Shown one piece after another: positions 48,318 through 59,960 of a stretch of DNA of 64,000 nucleotides. Under the pieces are notes generated by a model. It worked only from the letters and a program-made list of their open reading frames with translations, was not told the DNA's origin and did no database searches. Source of the DNA: Bromus sterilis (Eukaryota; Streptophyta; Magnoliopsida; Poales; Poaceae); NCBI GenBank assembly GCA_950022295.1, contig OX465600.1:28309282-28373281 (forward strand), in the 5' to 3' direction. The translations under genes and the position numbers were made by a program. Numbering within the stretch: position 1 is the stretch's first letter; every line of letters starts with the position of its first letter.

Positions 48318-48737
48318 TGTTGGAACTAATCTTGTTATTAGTACCAGTGTCTAGAATTAGATATTGTTTATTTCATGAGTCATGCATGTAGTTAAAGTTG
48401 TGGCATGTCTACACGTAGAGATGTGTCACTTGTACATGATACAAAGTTAGTTAGTTGCATGACTAGTTTAGTAGGAGGTATGACTATGCTTATGCATGGA
48501 TAAGATCTTGCGTCGTGCATGTTGTGCCTAGTCCAAGGCGAGAGAATAGGGCTAGAAGTTAGTGGGTTAGTGGATGGCCTCAGTGGCTGGTGTGGTGCTC
48601 AGGTTGTTGTGTTTATTGGCTATTTAAGCTGAGTTAATTGAATCAGAAAGAGAGGTCTTGAGGACAGAAGAAACAATGTAGTTTTTGTGTTCATCATGGA
48701 AGTGTTCGGGGCAAAGCCACTGGTCATCTTTCTTGAC

Positions 48738-48773
<36 letters not shown>

Positions 48774-48794
48774 GATCCTTGAGCATATCTTACA
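48318..48794 (+). repeat. 5' LTR of the non-autonomous element
   Basis: Contains a TATA-like TATTTAAG (about 48623) and a long (GT)n run at about 48743-48773. Confidence 0.92.
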
Positions 48795-49602
48795 TTTGGT
48801 ATCAGAGCTTGGTTGTTTTGGGGCGTCATTGCTCTTGCCGGAGGCGTACCGGAGGTGGCGGCGTTCGTCAGCGGCGCACGATGAAGCTTTGGGCCGCGTG
48901 TCGGCCTAGGGAGGTGCGCGGTACCTCGGTGAGCGAGGCGGGGCTGTACGGCGGCAAGCGGCCGTGGAATGGCGACCATGGTCGGCGTGATGGCATGCGT
49001 GCGGGGAACTTCATGTGAGGTGGAGAATGATGGTGCGAGGTGAAGGGCGCCGTCGGCGGCGTGACGTTGCTGGTGGCTAGTTGTAGCGGTGGACTCCATG
49101 TGAGGTGGATGTCGACGACGCAAGATGGACGTCGTTGGCAGCGTGATGCTGCTAGCGGCTGGTGTAGTTCTCCCTCATCGTCGAGTTGCGTCACGAGCGA
49201 TGGCGAATGGTATGCTGCCCGGTAAGTTGTGTCACCGACGGCAGGGAGGTGATGGCCATGGAGCGGAGGCTGTTTCCACGATGAGCTCCATGTTCGAGTC
49301 GGCGGCAAGGTGCGTCATCGCCGACAACGTGGAGGTGAGTCACCGGCCAATTGCGTCACCGGTGACGAACATGGAGGCGGGTCACCGGCGAGTTGCGGCA
49401 CCGGTGGCAAACATGTGGCAGTGAGCCTGTGAGGCCGACGCGCTCGTGGTGAAGGCGTAGGAGGTGCGCCTCTCGTCGAGGCCAGCGGCGGCGACGGTAA
49501 TCGGCGTGACAAGATGGCGTGGCCGTTTATGCGTTGCAAGGACAACATCGACGACAATGGGTTCAAGAGAAGAATAAATAGTAACAAGATTAGGGAGGTG
49601 AT

Positions 49603-50056
49603 TGTTGGAACTAATCTTGTTATTATTACCAGTGTCTAGAATTAGATATTGTTTATTTCGTGAGTCATGTATGTAGTTAAAGTTGTGGCATGTCTACACA
49701 TAGAGATGTGTCACTTGTACATGATACAAAGTTAGTTAATTGCATGGCTAGTTAGTAGGAGGTGTGACCATGCTTATGCATGGATAAGATCTGGCGTCGT
49801 GCATGTTGTGCCTAGTCCAAGGCGAAAGAATAGGGCTAGAAGTTAGCGGGTTAGTGCATGGCCTTAGTGGCCGGTGTGGTGCTCAGGTTGTTGTGTTTAC
49901 TGGCTAATTAAGGTGAGTTAATTGAATTAGAAAGAGAGGCCTTGAGGGCAGAAGAAACAATGTAGTTTTTGTGTTCACCAAGGAAGTGTTTGGGGCATAG
50001 CCACTGGTCATCTTTCTTGACTGTGTGTGTGTGTTGATCCTTGGGCATATCTAACA
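49603..50056 (+). repeat. 3' LTR of the non-autonomous element
   Basis: Same ends as the 5' LTR, with a much shorter GT run (about 50023-50033). Confidence 0.92.
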
Positions 50057-50061
50057 TTAAC

Positions 50062-50669
50062 CAAATCAACGAACATATGTTTCTGATTATTCTAGGAATT
50101 TTTAGCATGATTATCTTTTTTATTGTTAACCTATCAAGTACTTTTAATATATAATAGATGAGGATAGCACTTCAGTTTCTGATCTAAATGGTCTTACTAA
50201 ACCAGATGCTTGATCAACTAAATTAATTAGTAATAGTTTTGATGTTTCTATCTTCAAAAAACTGTTAGAAAAAAGAAAGCAGGGAAAAAAAAGAAGGTCC
50301 CTGAATAAGATCAAACCAGAAGAAAATTCAATCCCGAAGTTAAAAACGAAAAATAAATAAAACAAAAATGGAAGTATTGTATTGTTTCAACTCTAGCCTA
50401 CCCTAATTTACTTGGAATTGAAAGACTGTGTTGTTGTTGTTGTTGTTGATGATGATGATGATGTTTCTATCTTCAATAATTAACTCATGGCTAGCTTGCC
50501 ATTGTCGATAAATTAAGTTCATTCGCAACTTCCTGGATGCCTCCATCGTAACTAAATAACAACTTAATAAGGCTCTACCCGTAAGGCTCCTTGCCATTTT
50601 AGTTAAAGGGAAAAGCTTTATTACTCCGCCGTAGCGGAACGCAGCCATGCGGCGGCTGTTGGATGGATC
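50062..50669. other. Intergenic, no gene recognised
   Basis: A GTT/GAT trinucleotide repeat lies at 50431-50464. Otherwise AT-rich without domains. Confidence 0.45.
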
Positions 50670-51514
50670 AAATGTGTTAGCTTTTTTAAAATAATTTTTC
50701 TAAAAGTTTTATCTCCTAAACCGTTAACTCAATTAACGATTCGTTTGTATCATTATCTTTCTCGCGACGAGATCTTCGAAACAACATTCCATATTGATAT
50801 GTTTCGATGAATTTTTTTCGTCACCATCAGTTGCCAGATTAGGTCACCCTAGTTGTCATTTTTACCATGAAATGTTGCCACAAATATTTGTACATAGTTG
50901 TCAGGAAATAGCTATGTATACTTAAGCTTAGGATACAACCCGATAAAATAAAATGACAACTTAAACTGATAAAACTGGCAAAAACAATAAACCATCATGC
51001 CAATTAGATGTAAAGAATACGGCAACCGAACATAAGTAAACCGGTAACCAATCGTTCAAGCATAACAAGTCATTATGACATTTGTGTATAAATAACATGA
51101 CAAGTATAGATGTTTTCAGGTGATTCTAAAGAGAAACACATACAAATACCACAAAACAAGTTTTCATTTACGTATGTTAGTGTACAGTGTTTTAACGACC
51201 AAGTTGGTATAATCTGTCAACTATATAAATAATTATCAGGTAAGTAGAACAGTAATCTGGCAAGTGCTAATGATTTTTTTAATTAACAATCAAGTTATTA
51301 TAATCTGGCAACTGTATGCATAATTATCATGTAAGTAGAGTAGTAATGTGGCAAGTAGTGATGGAAAAAAAGATTGTCAAAATATATTGACATGAGATCT
51401 AGTTTCGAAGATCTCGTCGCGAGAAAGCTAAAGGTAAAAACGGATCATCAATCGGATTAAAGGTTTGAGTGATAAAACATTTCAAAATTTCCAAATCACT
51501 AAAGCTAACACATT
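50670..51514. mobile_element. Foldback element with arms of about 113 bp
   Basis: The left arm (50670-50782) runs from AAATGTGTTAGC to CTCGCGACGAGATCTTCGAA and the right arm (51402-51514) is its imperfect reverse complement. The middle is AT-rich, with GTTGTCA and TGGCAA words. There is no coding capacity. Long imperfect arms with an AT-rich centre fit a Mutator-like or foldback MITE. The true ends may lie further out (GGCGGC words at about 50650 and 51580). Confidence 0.7.
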
Positions 51515-51729
51515 TTGTTGGTCTATTAGTAGTACTAATACTACGTGCTTTGCCGCCGCACGATAAACGTCATATGCGGCGCCGCTATGGAGTGCGCTCC
51601 TTAGTTAAATTATGCCTAGTGCAGAGCAAATGTACGATAGGATCAAACTCGGTCTTGAGCTGTACGAATCTCAGCACGCCCACCGTCCATCACTTGTATC
51701 GATGCATTCTTGAATTGTACGTACCATAA

Positions 51730-52374
51730 GGGCACTCCCAATGCTTGTATCTTAGCACGTAATCATAGGCATTTTGCTTATGTGGCATACTATTTAATAA
51801 ATAAAGAGAGGGAGGTTGTATCTTAGCTAAGATACAACCCTTGCACGTGGCCATATGCAAAAAGTATGGTTAGACCAATCACATTTATGCATGAAGCTAA
51901 AATCATTAAATAAGATACATCCTTTAAGAAACAATGCATTGGCCCTGTTTGGATACTCTAACTCGGTTAGAGGTTAGAGTTAGATTCTAACTCTAGTCTA
52001 ACCCAAAACTAACTCTAACCAAAGAGGTGTTTGGATGGTGGGGTTAGATTGACAATAAATGTACTATTTCAATCATTTGACTACTTTATTCAGAATTTTG
52101 TATGGTGGAGATAGTGGAAAAAGTAACTTTTTGTGGGCCTCATCCAACTCTAACCCAAATAAGCACCTCTTGGGTGGGTTAGATTTTTTGGATGGGTTAG
52201 ATGCATCTAACCAACTCTAACCCTCCTGTTTGGATGTTTTGGGGTTAGTTTGGTACAATCTAACCAACTCTAACTCTAACCCATGGATCCAAACAGGGCC
52301 ATTGTAGGGGTTGTATCTTAAGTTTTAATTGCTCCTATGATATCGTGCTAAGAAACAATGCATTGGGAGAGCCC
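51730..52374. mobile_element. Tourist-like MITE, copy 3, interrupted by another MITE
   Basis: It starts GGGCACTCCCAATGC and ends GCATTGGGAGAGCCC with TAA on both sides (51727-51729 and 52375-52377), like the pair at 16598-17158. Its right half is interrupted by a second MITE at 51941-52300. Confidence 0.88.
51941..52300. mobile_element. MITE with GGCCCTGTTTGGAT ends, inserted in a Tourist-like MITE
   Basis: The ends are GGCCCTGTTTGGAT and ATCCAAACAGGGCC. ATT is present on both sides (51938-51940 and 52301-52303) and once at the same site in the uninterrupted copies at 16.6 and 16.9 kb, so it is the target duplication. It is the reverse-oriented relative of the MITE at 30532. Confidence 0.9.
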
Positions 52375-52377
52375 TAA

Positions 52378-53116
52378 GAGCTTATTTTCTGACTTGATGA
52401 CCTCCCTAATTACTTTGTATCTTGCCAATCACTTTGCCAGTGGACGTACGTGTCACCATGTCAAGATCAGTGTGACACAAGAATTAAATTTAGAAAAGGT
52501 GTCTGAGAGCAAAATAGTTATGGTTTCTCATATGTTTCGATGAAATGTATTCATCTACATTACGAAGACACCTTGGAGTAGCACTCTTTTCACCTTCCAT
52601 TGGAGTGATTACATCTCGCCTTGTGTTTTTTATCTTGTGCTGCATGTTGCTAACACTAGGAAGATTTTCAGATTTTGTAGTGCAAGATGGACCATAGGAT
52701 GGATGAGATCGAACGGCAGTAGGCAGCAGGCTTAACTGCTGACATGTCCATCTGACCTTGTCATAGTTTAACTAGAGCGATCTCGTAAATAGGCACACGT
52801 GAAATGAAAGCACAAGGATTCTGATTTACTCAATATTATACCAACGAGTAGGTCCGACGAAGCTGATCGTTCATGATCTGGCCTTGTAAACAAACCTCTT
52901 GTACTAGAGATGCTTTGCACAGGTCGATGCCACATTATCTAGTAGCTTATGCAATCTCTAGGCAGATTGATTACATCCTGAATCAAATCACGTGACACAT
53001 AGTGTGTAGGTTGGACAGAAATGTTCAAGATCCAAAATATGTGAATTCACCTTCCACCGATTGAAAGATGCTTCACATTGGTCGATGTCATGCATATCTC
53101 GAGGTGGTTCAATTTA
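52378..53116. other. Intergenic, no gene recognised
   Basis: No domain-bearing frame and no clear repeat ends. Confidence 0.45.
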
Positions 53117-53193
53117 CTCCCTTCGTTCCATATTAACTTTCGCTAAAAAGTATGTACTTCATTTCAACGAGAATTATTATAGAAGGGTGGGAG
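53117..53193. mobile_element. Stowaway MITE (77 bp)
   Basis: CTCCCTTCGTTCC on the left and GGGTGGGAG on the right, with TA on both sides. Confidence 0.7.
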
Positions 53194-54058
53194 TAATTAA
53201 CATGGATGATAATTTCACTATTTGCAATTTCCGAGCTACGTTAAGTACCTTGTTCACATCCAAGTAGGTAAGTGATGCACCGTGGTCTTTCCGAACAAAC
53301 ACAAGAGGAAATTAAATTCATCAGCTAAGATACTTCCTAATGTTGTGCGTCATGGTGTGCACCTTATGAACTCAAGCCCTACAACAACTTGCCCGACTAA
53401 GCACTCTTGTTAGCATACAAATCACACTCCGACCTCTTGGATATTTTTTAGCAGATATTTTCAACTTCACTGACAGACTCTTCAGAAAAGGATTAGTTTT
53501 CTCCAAAATGACAAGACGAATATTGACAAGATCGATTACGTATGGAGAGCTGGTGTGCGCCCAATTTTTTATATTTTTGTGACCAAATCCTATGCCATTT
53601 TGTACTTAATTGGAAAATGTATCGCTACACATCAACAGGTATATCCTGGCACCACATCATAGACACAGTCTGCAAAACTATGTGGGAAAATAATGATAGT
53701 AAAGGTAGTTTAACTTTATTTTTACAAAATAGTGTAAAATGGAAATAAATGCAGGGTGAAAATTAATTTGGACTGGGCTCGTTCAGTTGATGCTGATTCA
53801 TGTAACAAGAATCTTTACTTAATTAACCTGATCGTCCTGCCCGAGATAATTATATTAGTTCATCCAGCAGAATCATGCCAGTTTTATGTTCCCGGGACAA
53901 CACTAAGTCGGTGAACATCACCAACCATATGCATGCGCCATGGCACATCTGAGAACACACTCGGCTCGTGATGCAGGAGGCCGAGATCTGTTATCCTACG
54001 AATATGAGAGTATACACAAGATGGAGTATACTCCGCTGCTCTAGTCTCCAATCCATTC
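53194..54058. other. 5' region of gene E
   Basis: The last 300 bases share short words with the promoters of A and B (CCTGCCCGAGA, GATCTAGTC-like, CCATTC), so a common ancestral promoter is likely. No gene. Confidence 0.5.
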
Positions 54059-54066
54059 TATAAATA
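54059..54066 (+). promoter_or_regulatory. TATA box of gene E
   Basis: TATAAATA followed by CCACTCGCCCAAAGCAAG, as in A and B, 135 bp upstream of the ATG. Confidence 0.7.
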
Positions 54067-54193
54067 CCACTCGCCCAAAGCAAGTTTTCACACAACACAA
54101 AGCCACATTTGCTCGAGCTAGCCATATACAGTACAATATGGAGTACTAGCATAGACTACTTGACAGTTAGTGTTCTTCCATTCACCACCTGCC

Positions 54194-55487
54194 ATGGCCA
54201 ATCCCTCCAACTTCGAGATCACCCGCTACAATGGTCCACCACACGTAGAGAATGCCAAGATCAACTTCCGCAACCTTTACTTGCACCAAATATATGCTGG
54301 ACCTAACCCAAACCAAGAGCAAATAATTGGTGGAAACCCCACGAGCCAGTTTGGTAAGACAGCGGTAAACAATTGGCCGATATATGATGGGGTCGGCCAA
54401 GATGCAAAGCTAGTCGCCCGGGCTCAAGGCATGCATATGAATGCCAGCAGCTGGTACACCTCATTCGTCATGGTGTTTGAGGTTGAAAGGTATCTACATT
54501 TACTAACGTTGGATGTAGTATCTAATTAGTTGTTACTTCCTCCGTTATATATGTTATGGGGTAGAGCCTCACTTGTTCTTCTATATATGCTTGGTTCCTC
54601 CGGAACATGATGTATGTGTGCGTGCAATTATACAGGTTCAAGGGGTCGACGCTTCAAATAGTGGGAGCAACCATTGACAAAGATAGTGAGTGGGCCATTG
54701 TTGGTGGGACCGGTGAGTTCGCAATGGCTCGTGGTGTCATAAAGAGGAAAGTGCATAAACCAATACAAGATGGAGAAATTCAAGAACTAACTATCGACGG
54801 AGTCTGTCGCATGAAGGTGAGAAAACATTCTCCTTCATTTAGGTTATCTGCATTCTCTGTACATGCAACTATGCAAGTATGATTCATTGAGATTGACATG
54901 TTACCCGTGTACATTGAACCAGCCCATTCTGTCAAAGCTTGGACCATGGGGCAAGCAAGGACCCAACACGCATGACATCCAGGACAAACCTGAACGTCTA
55001 CAAAGTGTGACAATTAACCATGGCGACCTCATTGATTCAATCTCATTTTCTTACATTGACCAAGCTGGGCAGACTCAGACATCAGGTCGTTTTGGTCGCG
55101 GTAAAGGGAACGAATCTAAGGTCGGTTATCGTAATTTGGTTTATCATGAATACATAATATAAAAGTTTTGACATTATTTGATGGAGTGCAGTACTATAAA
55201 GTCACTTGATAGTTTGTGTTATCTTTTCTTTCTTGATGCGATGTCTGCTGCAGATCAACCTAGGCCCTGATGAGTTTGTGAAGGAAGTAACAGGGACCAC
55301 CAATGCCAGTCATTTAACTTCACTTAAGTTGGTCAGCAACATCAAAACATATGGACCATTTGGAAAAGGAGGAGGCACTTCCTTCAGCACACCAGCGCCC
55401 CAAAATGGCCACGTCGTGGGATTCTATGGGACTTCAGACGCGGGCGCAGGCTATATGACCTCAATTGGTGTTTACGTCAACGTCTAA
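54194..55487 (+). CDS. Gene E: dirigent-jacalin chimeric lectin, intact
   Basis: Exons 54194-54489, 54636-54816, 54923-55120 and 55254-55487 give 302 residues with GT-AG introns throughout. The dirigent domain is about residues 5-159 (YDGVGQDAKLVARAQGMHM, SEWAIVGGTGEFAMARGVIK). The jacalin domain is about 160-302 (KLGPWGKQGPNTHDIQ, ISFSYIDQAGQTQTSG, ending VVGFYGTSDAGAGYMTSIGV). The start MANPSNFEITRYNG is the form usual in wheat chimeric jacalins. There is no signal peptide. It is the most compact of the copies, with no transposon in its introns, and has consensus splice signals, so it is the best candidate for a fully working gene together with F. Expected role: a soluble sugar-binding stress or defence protein. 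The dirigent part is not known to catalyse lignan coupling in these fusions. Confidence 0.9.
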
Positions 55488-55736
55488 CACAGAGCTGCTG
55501 CCGATGCTCGTAGCTTTCCAGATGACAACGTGCTTAATTTCTCCAGTTTAAAAAATAATATGGTTGGGGTCCTGCTTACCAGCCACAACCAGTGATCCGT
55601 AGTGTCAGTGTCTTTTGTCATCTATTCCTTTCCTTCAATAATAAAGCTCCAGATAATTAAGTTTGGAAGGATGTTTTACATTAGTTTTTCACAAATTACA
55701 CGGGTCAATCAGATCTATCACATGCAATAGTATTTA
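55488..55736. other. 3' flank of gene E
   Basis: Probable 3' UTR, with AATAATAAAG at about 55637 as a possible poly(A) signal. No gene. Confidence 0.5.
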
Positions 55737-55824
55737 CTCCCTCCATTTTTAAATATAAGTTTTTTAAAAATTGCACTATGAACTACATACGAATGTATAT
55801 AGATGTATTTTAAAATGGAGGGAG
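55737..55824. mobile_element. Stowaway MITE (88 bp)
   Basis: CTCCCTCCATTTTTAAATA on the left and ATTTTAAAATGGAGGGAG on the right, with TA on both sides. Confidence 0.9.
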
Positions 55825-55899
55825 TATCTATTTTGCCTATTATGTACTACGTACACCGCAGAAACCTCACTCGTACGGGACGCAGCACATGCAAACAAT

Positions 55900-56650
55900 T
55901 ATCAAGCGACGGTGTACTAAACTTGGTAGACTAAGGAAAATTCTAGCTGATGCGTCATTCCACCGTCGGGTCGTGTATATGTGGGGTTTTTGACGGATGA
56001 ACGACTTTTCTGGTTAGTACAGAACCGTCATATTTTTCCGGCCCGTAAGAATTATGCGGACGGCTCGCAAAACAGCTCTTCGTTCGCTATATCTATCGAT
56101 CGCCCGACACTTTAGGGTTCCCGTCTCTCATCCATTCCCCTCGATGTCGCAATTTCTTATCTCTGCCGTGTTTACTTCTCAACTCCGACAAGAAATTGCA
56201 TGGCGTCCGGTGAGGGAGCAGGTCCCAGCCGTGGCGCAAATGGAGGGTCAACCGGAGAAAATGCTGACGGCGGGGCCGGTGGCTCCATAGAGCAAAGCTA
56301 GTTCTTTCGTCCGCGGTGGTAGCAAAGAAGAAATCAAGCACATGTGGTTGCGCGTCGCGGATCTCGGCGAACAGATTGTATCGTTAACCATGCAATTGTG
56401 CAGCGCCGAGGAGGCTCTTCACGCCACCAACTTCGCGGTAGTTATCGGCCAAGAGGGCGCACAGGAACGCTTGCCGCCGCTAGGGCTCACTACGATGCCG
56501 TCTACAAGCAATACCTGGCGGCGTGCGCCGCCTTTGTCCCCAAGGTGTGAGCTCCGCCTCTTCCTCAACGACCTATCTACTACCTCGGCGGCCATCGGCG
56601 ACCCCCGGTGACCAAATATTAGCCTTTTTCAGTGTTTGTTTGCTCCGGCG
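55900..56650 (+). other. Degraded gene-like block, function unknown
   Basis: GC-richer DNA with several overlapping short frames. In one, TLAAARAHYDAVYKQYLAAC and AFVPKV end at 56550; another begins at 56054. The frames do not join into one protein and I do not recognise a family. It may be a decayed host gene or captured exons. Confidence 0.3.
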
Positions 56651-57301
56651 AACTCTGTGTACCGCGAGGAAACTTTAATTCAAATATGTAATATGTCGCT
56701 CGAGGATGCAGTACCTATGTCGCTCGAGGATGCATATTCGATTTGCGGTGACCCGCAAAACTGATATAGCGTACCTACGCATAGCGTATCTGCTAGAGAT
56801 GCTCTAATATCAGCATTTGCATAGTGACCGCCTAGGCATAGGGTCCGCAACCTATGATCAAGGGCATACAGTTGATGCTTATTTCCAAAGAGAGGCCCAA
56901 AAGGGCATGGATACCATTAATTCATCAGCGGTGGGTACAACATACGAGAGGAGCCCTCTCAAAGAATAGAAATAGCAACTAGGATCCTATCACTTGCAAA
57001 GAAGACCCCAGATAGAAATCTGAAAACGCAATCAGGTCCTCCACCGAGCACAAAGAAGAAATAACTTTTGTCATGGTAATCTTCAGTCATGTGTGTGTGG
57101 GGGGGGGTGTGGGTGTGTGTGTGTCTAGACATGTGCAGGGCCATGACGGACGTTGCAAGGAGCGAGCAGCCTTGGAGAATGAGGGGTTTTGCAAGGAGAG
57201 ATGCGATGAAGGTGCCTCTGGTGCACGCGAGGGAGATAGTAAGTAAAGAAGGTCAGCATGTTGAGAAGTGCATCATGCGAAATGTGATTATGAAATCACT
57301 A
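56651..57301. other. Intergenic, probable LINE debris and GT microsatellite
   Basis: A G/T-rich microsatellite lies at 57088-57124. The stretch 56880-57070 has the look of a reversed LINE tail, but I see no diagnostic end. Confidence 0.4.
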
Positions 57302-57396
57302 CTCCCTACATTCCAAATTAGATGATTTTCATTTTTTTCACATGTGCATCTAGACATGTATACAAATGAATATCATCTAATTTAGAACTAAGGGAG
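57302..57396. mobile_element. Stowaway MITE (95 bp)
   Basis: CTCCCTACATTCCAAATTAG on the left and CTAATTTAGAACTAAGGGAG on the right, with TA on both sides. Confidence 0.88.
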
Positions 57397-57895
57397 TAGA
57401 ATTTAGTGCACGTGTCTGCGGCATTGGCCCCGTGATGTGTGAATCTGGCGAACAAAATTATAGCTATTCCTTTGCATCAATGGTGGGATTCATAGCTGTG
57501 GGAATGGTCAAACGCGTATCCTCATCGGTACGGTTAATGAGGTGAAGTTGTGGATCCCATGGCCAAAGTAGATGCAACCTGATGGCAACTCACGAAGACT
57601 ACGAGGAGTGACATGAACCTAATTTCTTCGCAAGCATTAGTGGCACAAACCAAAATACACAGGTATGAGTGGTAGAATTCGAATATGCAACTTCCAAAAT
57701 GGCACGTGCTCCTAAAACAAAACCCCATGTGATTATATCTCACCATTCAGTAAATCTTTATTCAAACTAGTTCACGCCTTATTAACTTTGCTCCTAAATG
57801 GCGCGAGAAGGAATATTGACATGATAAGCTCACATAGAAAGCAGTGCAACTATTATCCATTCTTCTCACAAAGTAGTAACCTAAAAATAGATTTA

Positions 57896-58250
57896 CCTCC
57901 ATTTCAAAAAATAAGACATATATGCTTATTTTCCGTTAAGGCAAGATTTGATTAACAACAATTACTTCACTAAAGTGACATAAATTTTTCATTGTTAGAA
58001 AATTTTCAAGTATTTACTTATGCGTATAGTTGTATCGCATAAATAATGAGGTCATTCACTTCATATAGATAGAGATAGAATGTCATGACAAAATCCAAAT
58101 GAACCATCAAATTGAAGAACCAAATAAGATCCTGAAAAATGGCATAAATGGGCAAGAACCAGAGTATTAGTTGGCAATAGTGAAGTAATTTTTTAGTCAA
58201 ATCTTGTCTTACAGAAATAAACATATGCGTCTCATTTTTAGAAATGGAGG
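57896..58250. mobile_element. Mariner/Stowaway-type MITE (355 bp)
   Basis: CCTCCATTTCAAAAAATAAG on the left and its imperfect complement TTTTTAGAAATGGAGG on the right, with TA on both sides (57894-57895 and 58251-58252). The inner arms also pair (GTGACATAAA, AGTGAAGTAATT). It is longer than the other Stowaway copies here. Confidence 0.82.
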
Positions 58251-58425
58251 TAAAGGAAAAAAAATACTACCTCATGAGTAGAACGGATGGTTGCATTGAC
58301 TTCTATGTGCCTAGCTTATCATATCAAATTCTTTCCCCTGTCACTGGAGAAATTGTAAAAAAGTTTGTTTGAACCATTTAGTTCTAAAAAGAGGTTCACT
58401 TTGTGTTGATACCAAAGCACGCTCT

Positions 58426-59960
58426 TTTTTTCGAAAAGGAGGATAACCCCCATCCCTGCATCGGATGATGCACACAGATACATATTATTAAGGATGCAAA
58501 TCCTGCAACCGAACAACATCGACCCAGAAAAAAGAGAAAACAAAACCCGGTGTCGCATGGCTCGCCACGGTAACTCTACCAGATAGACACTAATTCTATG
58601 ATACAAGACACAATATAAAAAAAGTCCTAGACTATGCCTTCGAGAAGGAATCGCCACACGTGCGCCGATGATGACGAGTCCAACCTAAGGTTAAACTCCG
58701 GATTCCCATCCTCAAAGAGAAGCTTCAGCCCACCACCTTCAGCAAGAACATGACGCGCAGGGGCGGAGCCAGGGGGGACGAGCAGGGGCCTGCCCTGCCC
58801 CCCCCCCCCCCCATCGATCGAGAAAACATTTTAGCGAATCGTGGTAATTAGCGGTACTTACGTGATTACGTGTACTCAGCCCCCCCGACCTTCCCTGAGT
58901 CCTTGACTCAACGATTGGCAACAAGAGAAAAGAGGCCTTGACTCAAATCAAGACGCGGTCACGCGAAATAATAAAGGCCCGTAGCCCGGTAGCGGAACTG
59001 ATGATCGTGGCCTCCTCCTTGCCTAATCCTACGCCCTGAAATTCTCAACAAGAGAACGACCTAGTCCAGAAGAAAATAGCGCCGCTGCCGGCAGCTATGT
59101 TGCCTCCTGCGCCCCTTCTTCTCCCGATCTGGCGCAACGGCGCCAGCAGCTGCGCTGCCTCCTGCGCCCCTTCTTCCTCCGATCAAATGAGGTTCAGATC
59201 AATTAAGGCGTCGTATTGGTTGTGAGGGGCAATGGTGTAGGCTCCCCTCGTCAATTCTCCAGCCGCAAGAACGACCAAGGTTAACACTAATAGCAATTTC
59301 TACTAGTAATCTTTCTCAACTCTCATCTTATATGCATTGAAATTGTATATCCAAATTATTTGTTCATATTTTGTGGTATGTGATAGTAGGTTTTCTTCCC
59401 AAAAGTACTAATCTCTTTCATCTTATCTTTGTGGGAATCTGTATTTTTATCTTATCTACAATTGTAGTCTAATTTGTACTAATACAAATATGACTGCATA
59501 TTTTTTTGCGTCGAAACCACACATTATATGAGAGCACTCGACAAAAAATTATTAGCTTGGCCCCCCCTATGTCTAAATCCTGGCTCCGCCCCTAATGACG
59601 CGGGGCGCATGTTGACATAACCTAATCAGAGATTTTGTGTTTCCACCGAAGAGCATAATATAAGCTCGAAATTGAAGTCATATGTACTATCATTCCTTAT
59701 CTGGTTACCAACTCCTCGGTAACCGGGCGCGTCAAGAGAAGGCCCCGGAAGACAAAGATGTCATATCCCACGCGTGCCGCCCCCTGGTCAGCGGTGATGG
59801 ACCTACCGTTGCACAGACGAGTAGGTCACCACCCGATCTGACATGTTGATGAGTTGCCGCTCTGCTGTGCCACCAACGGACGGCACCGTTCCCCTCTGCG
59901 GATTACACCGTTGCACTAAAGGCCCAGCCCCCCAGTCATCTTAGCGTGAAGCGCTCCGTC
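58426..59960 (-). mobile_element. LINE-like 3' part, minus strand, split by a hAT element
   Basis: After TTTTTTTCGAAAAGGAGGAT, then AACCCC (the reversed tail of a Triticeae LINE), the sequence continues to 58757. It is interrupted by the hAT element and resumes at 59595. No endonuclease or reverse transcriptase block is visible. The right limit is uncertain. Confidence 0.5.
58758..59594. mobile_element. hAT element, non-autonomous (837 bp)
   Basis: The ends are CAGGGGCGGAGCCAGG and CCTGGCTCCGCCCCTA, and the 8-bp target sequence ATGACGCG is present on both sides (58750-58757 and 59595-59602). The interior has a 16-base C run at about 58797 and no transposase. It sits inside LINE sequence, so it is the younger insertion. 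Confidence 0.93.

Larger units (their letters stand above)
48318..50056 (+). mobile_element. Non-autonomous LTR retrotransposon (1.7 kb)
   Basis: The 5' LTR (48318-48794, 477 bp) and 3' LTR (49603-50056, 454 bp) begin TGTTGGAACTAATC and end in CA. A 5-bp duplication TTAAC flanks the element (48313-48317 and 50057-50061). A primer binding site TGGTATCAGAGC lies at 48797-48808, and a purine tract AGATTAGGGAGGTGA ends at 49602. The 808-bp interior is GC-rich and encodes no gag or pol, so it depends on another element. Part of the LTR length difference comes from a GT microsatellite. The LTRs differ at roughly 30 sites, so it is older than the Copia element at 30.8 kb. Confidence 0.93.
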
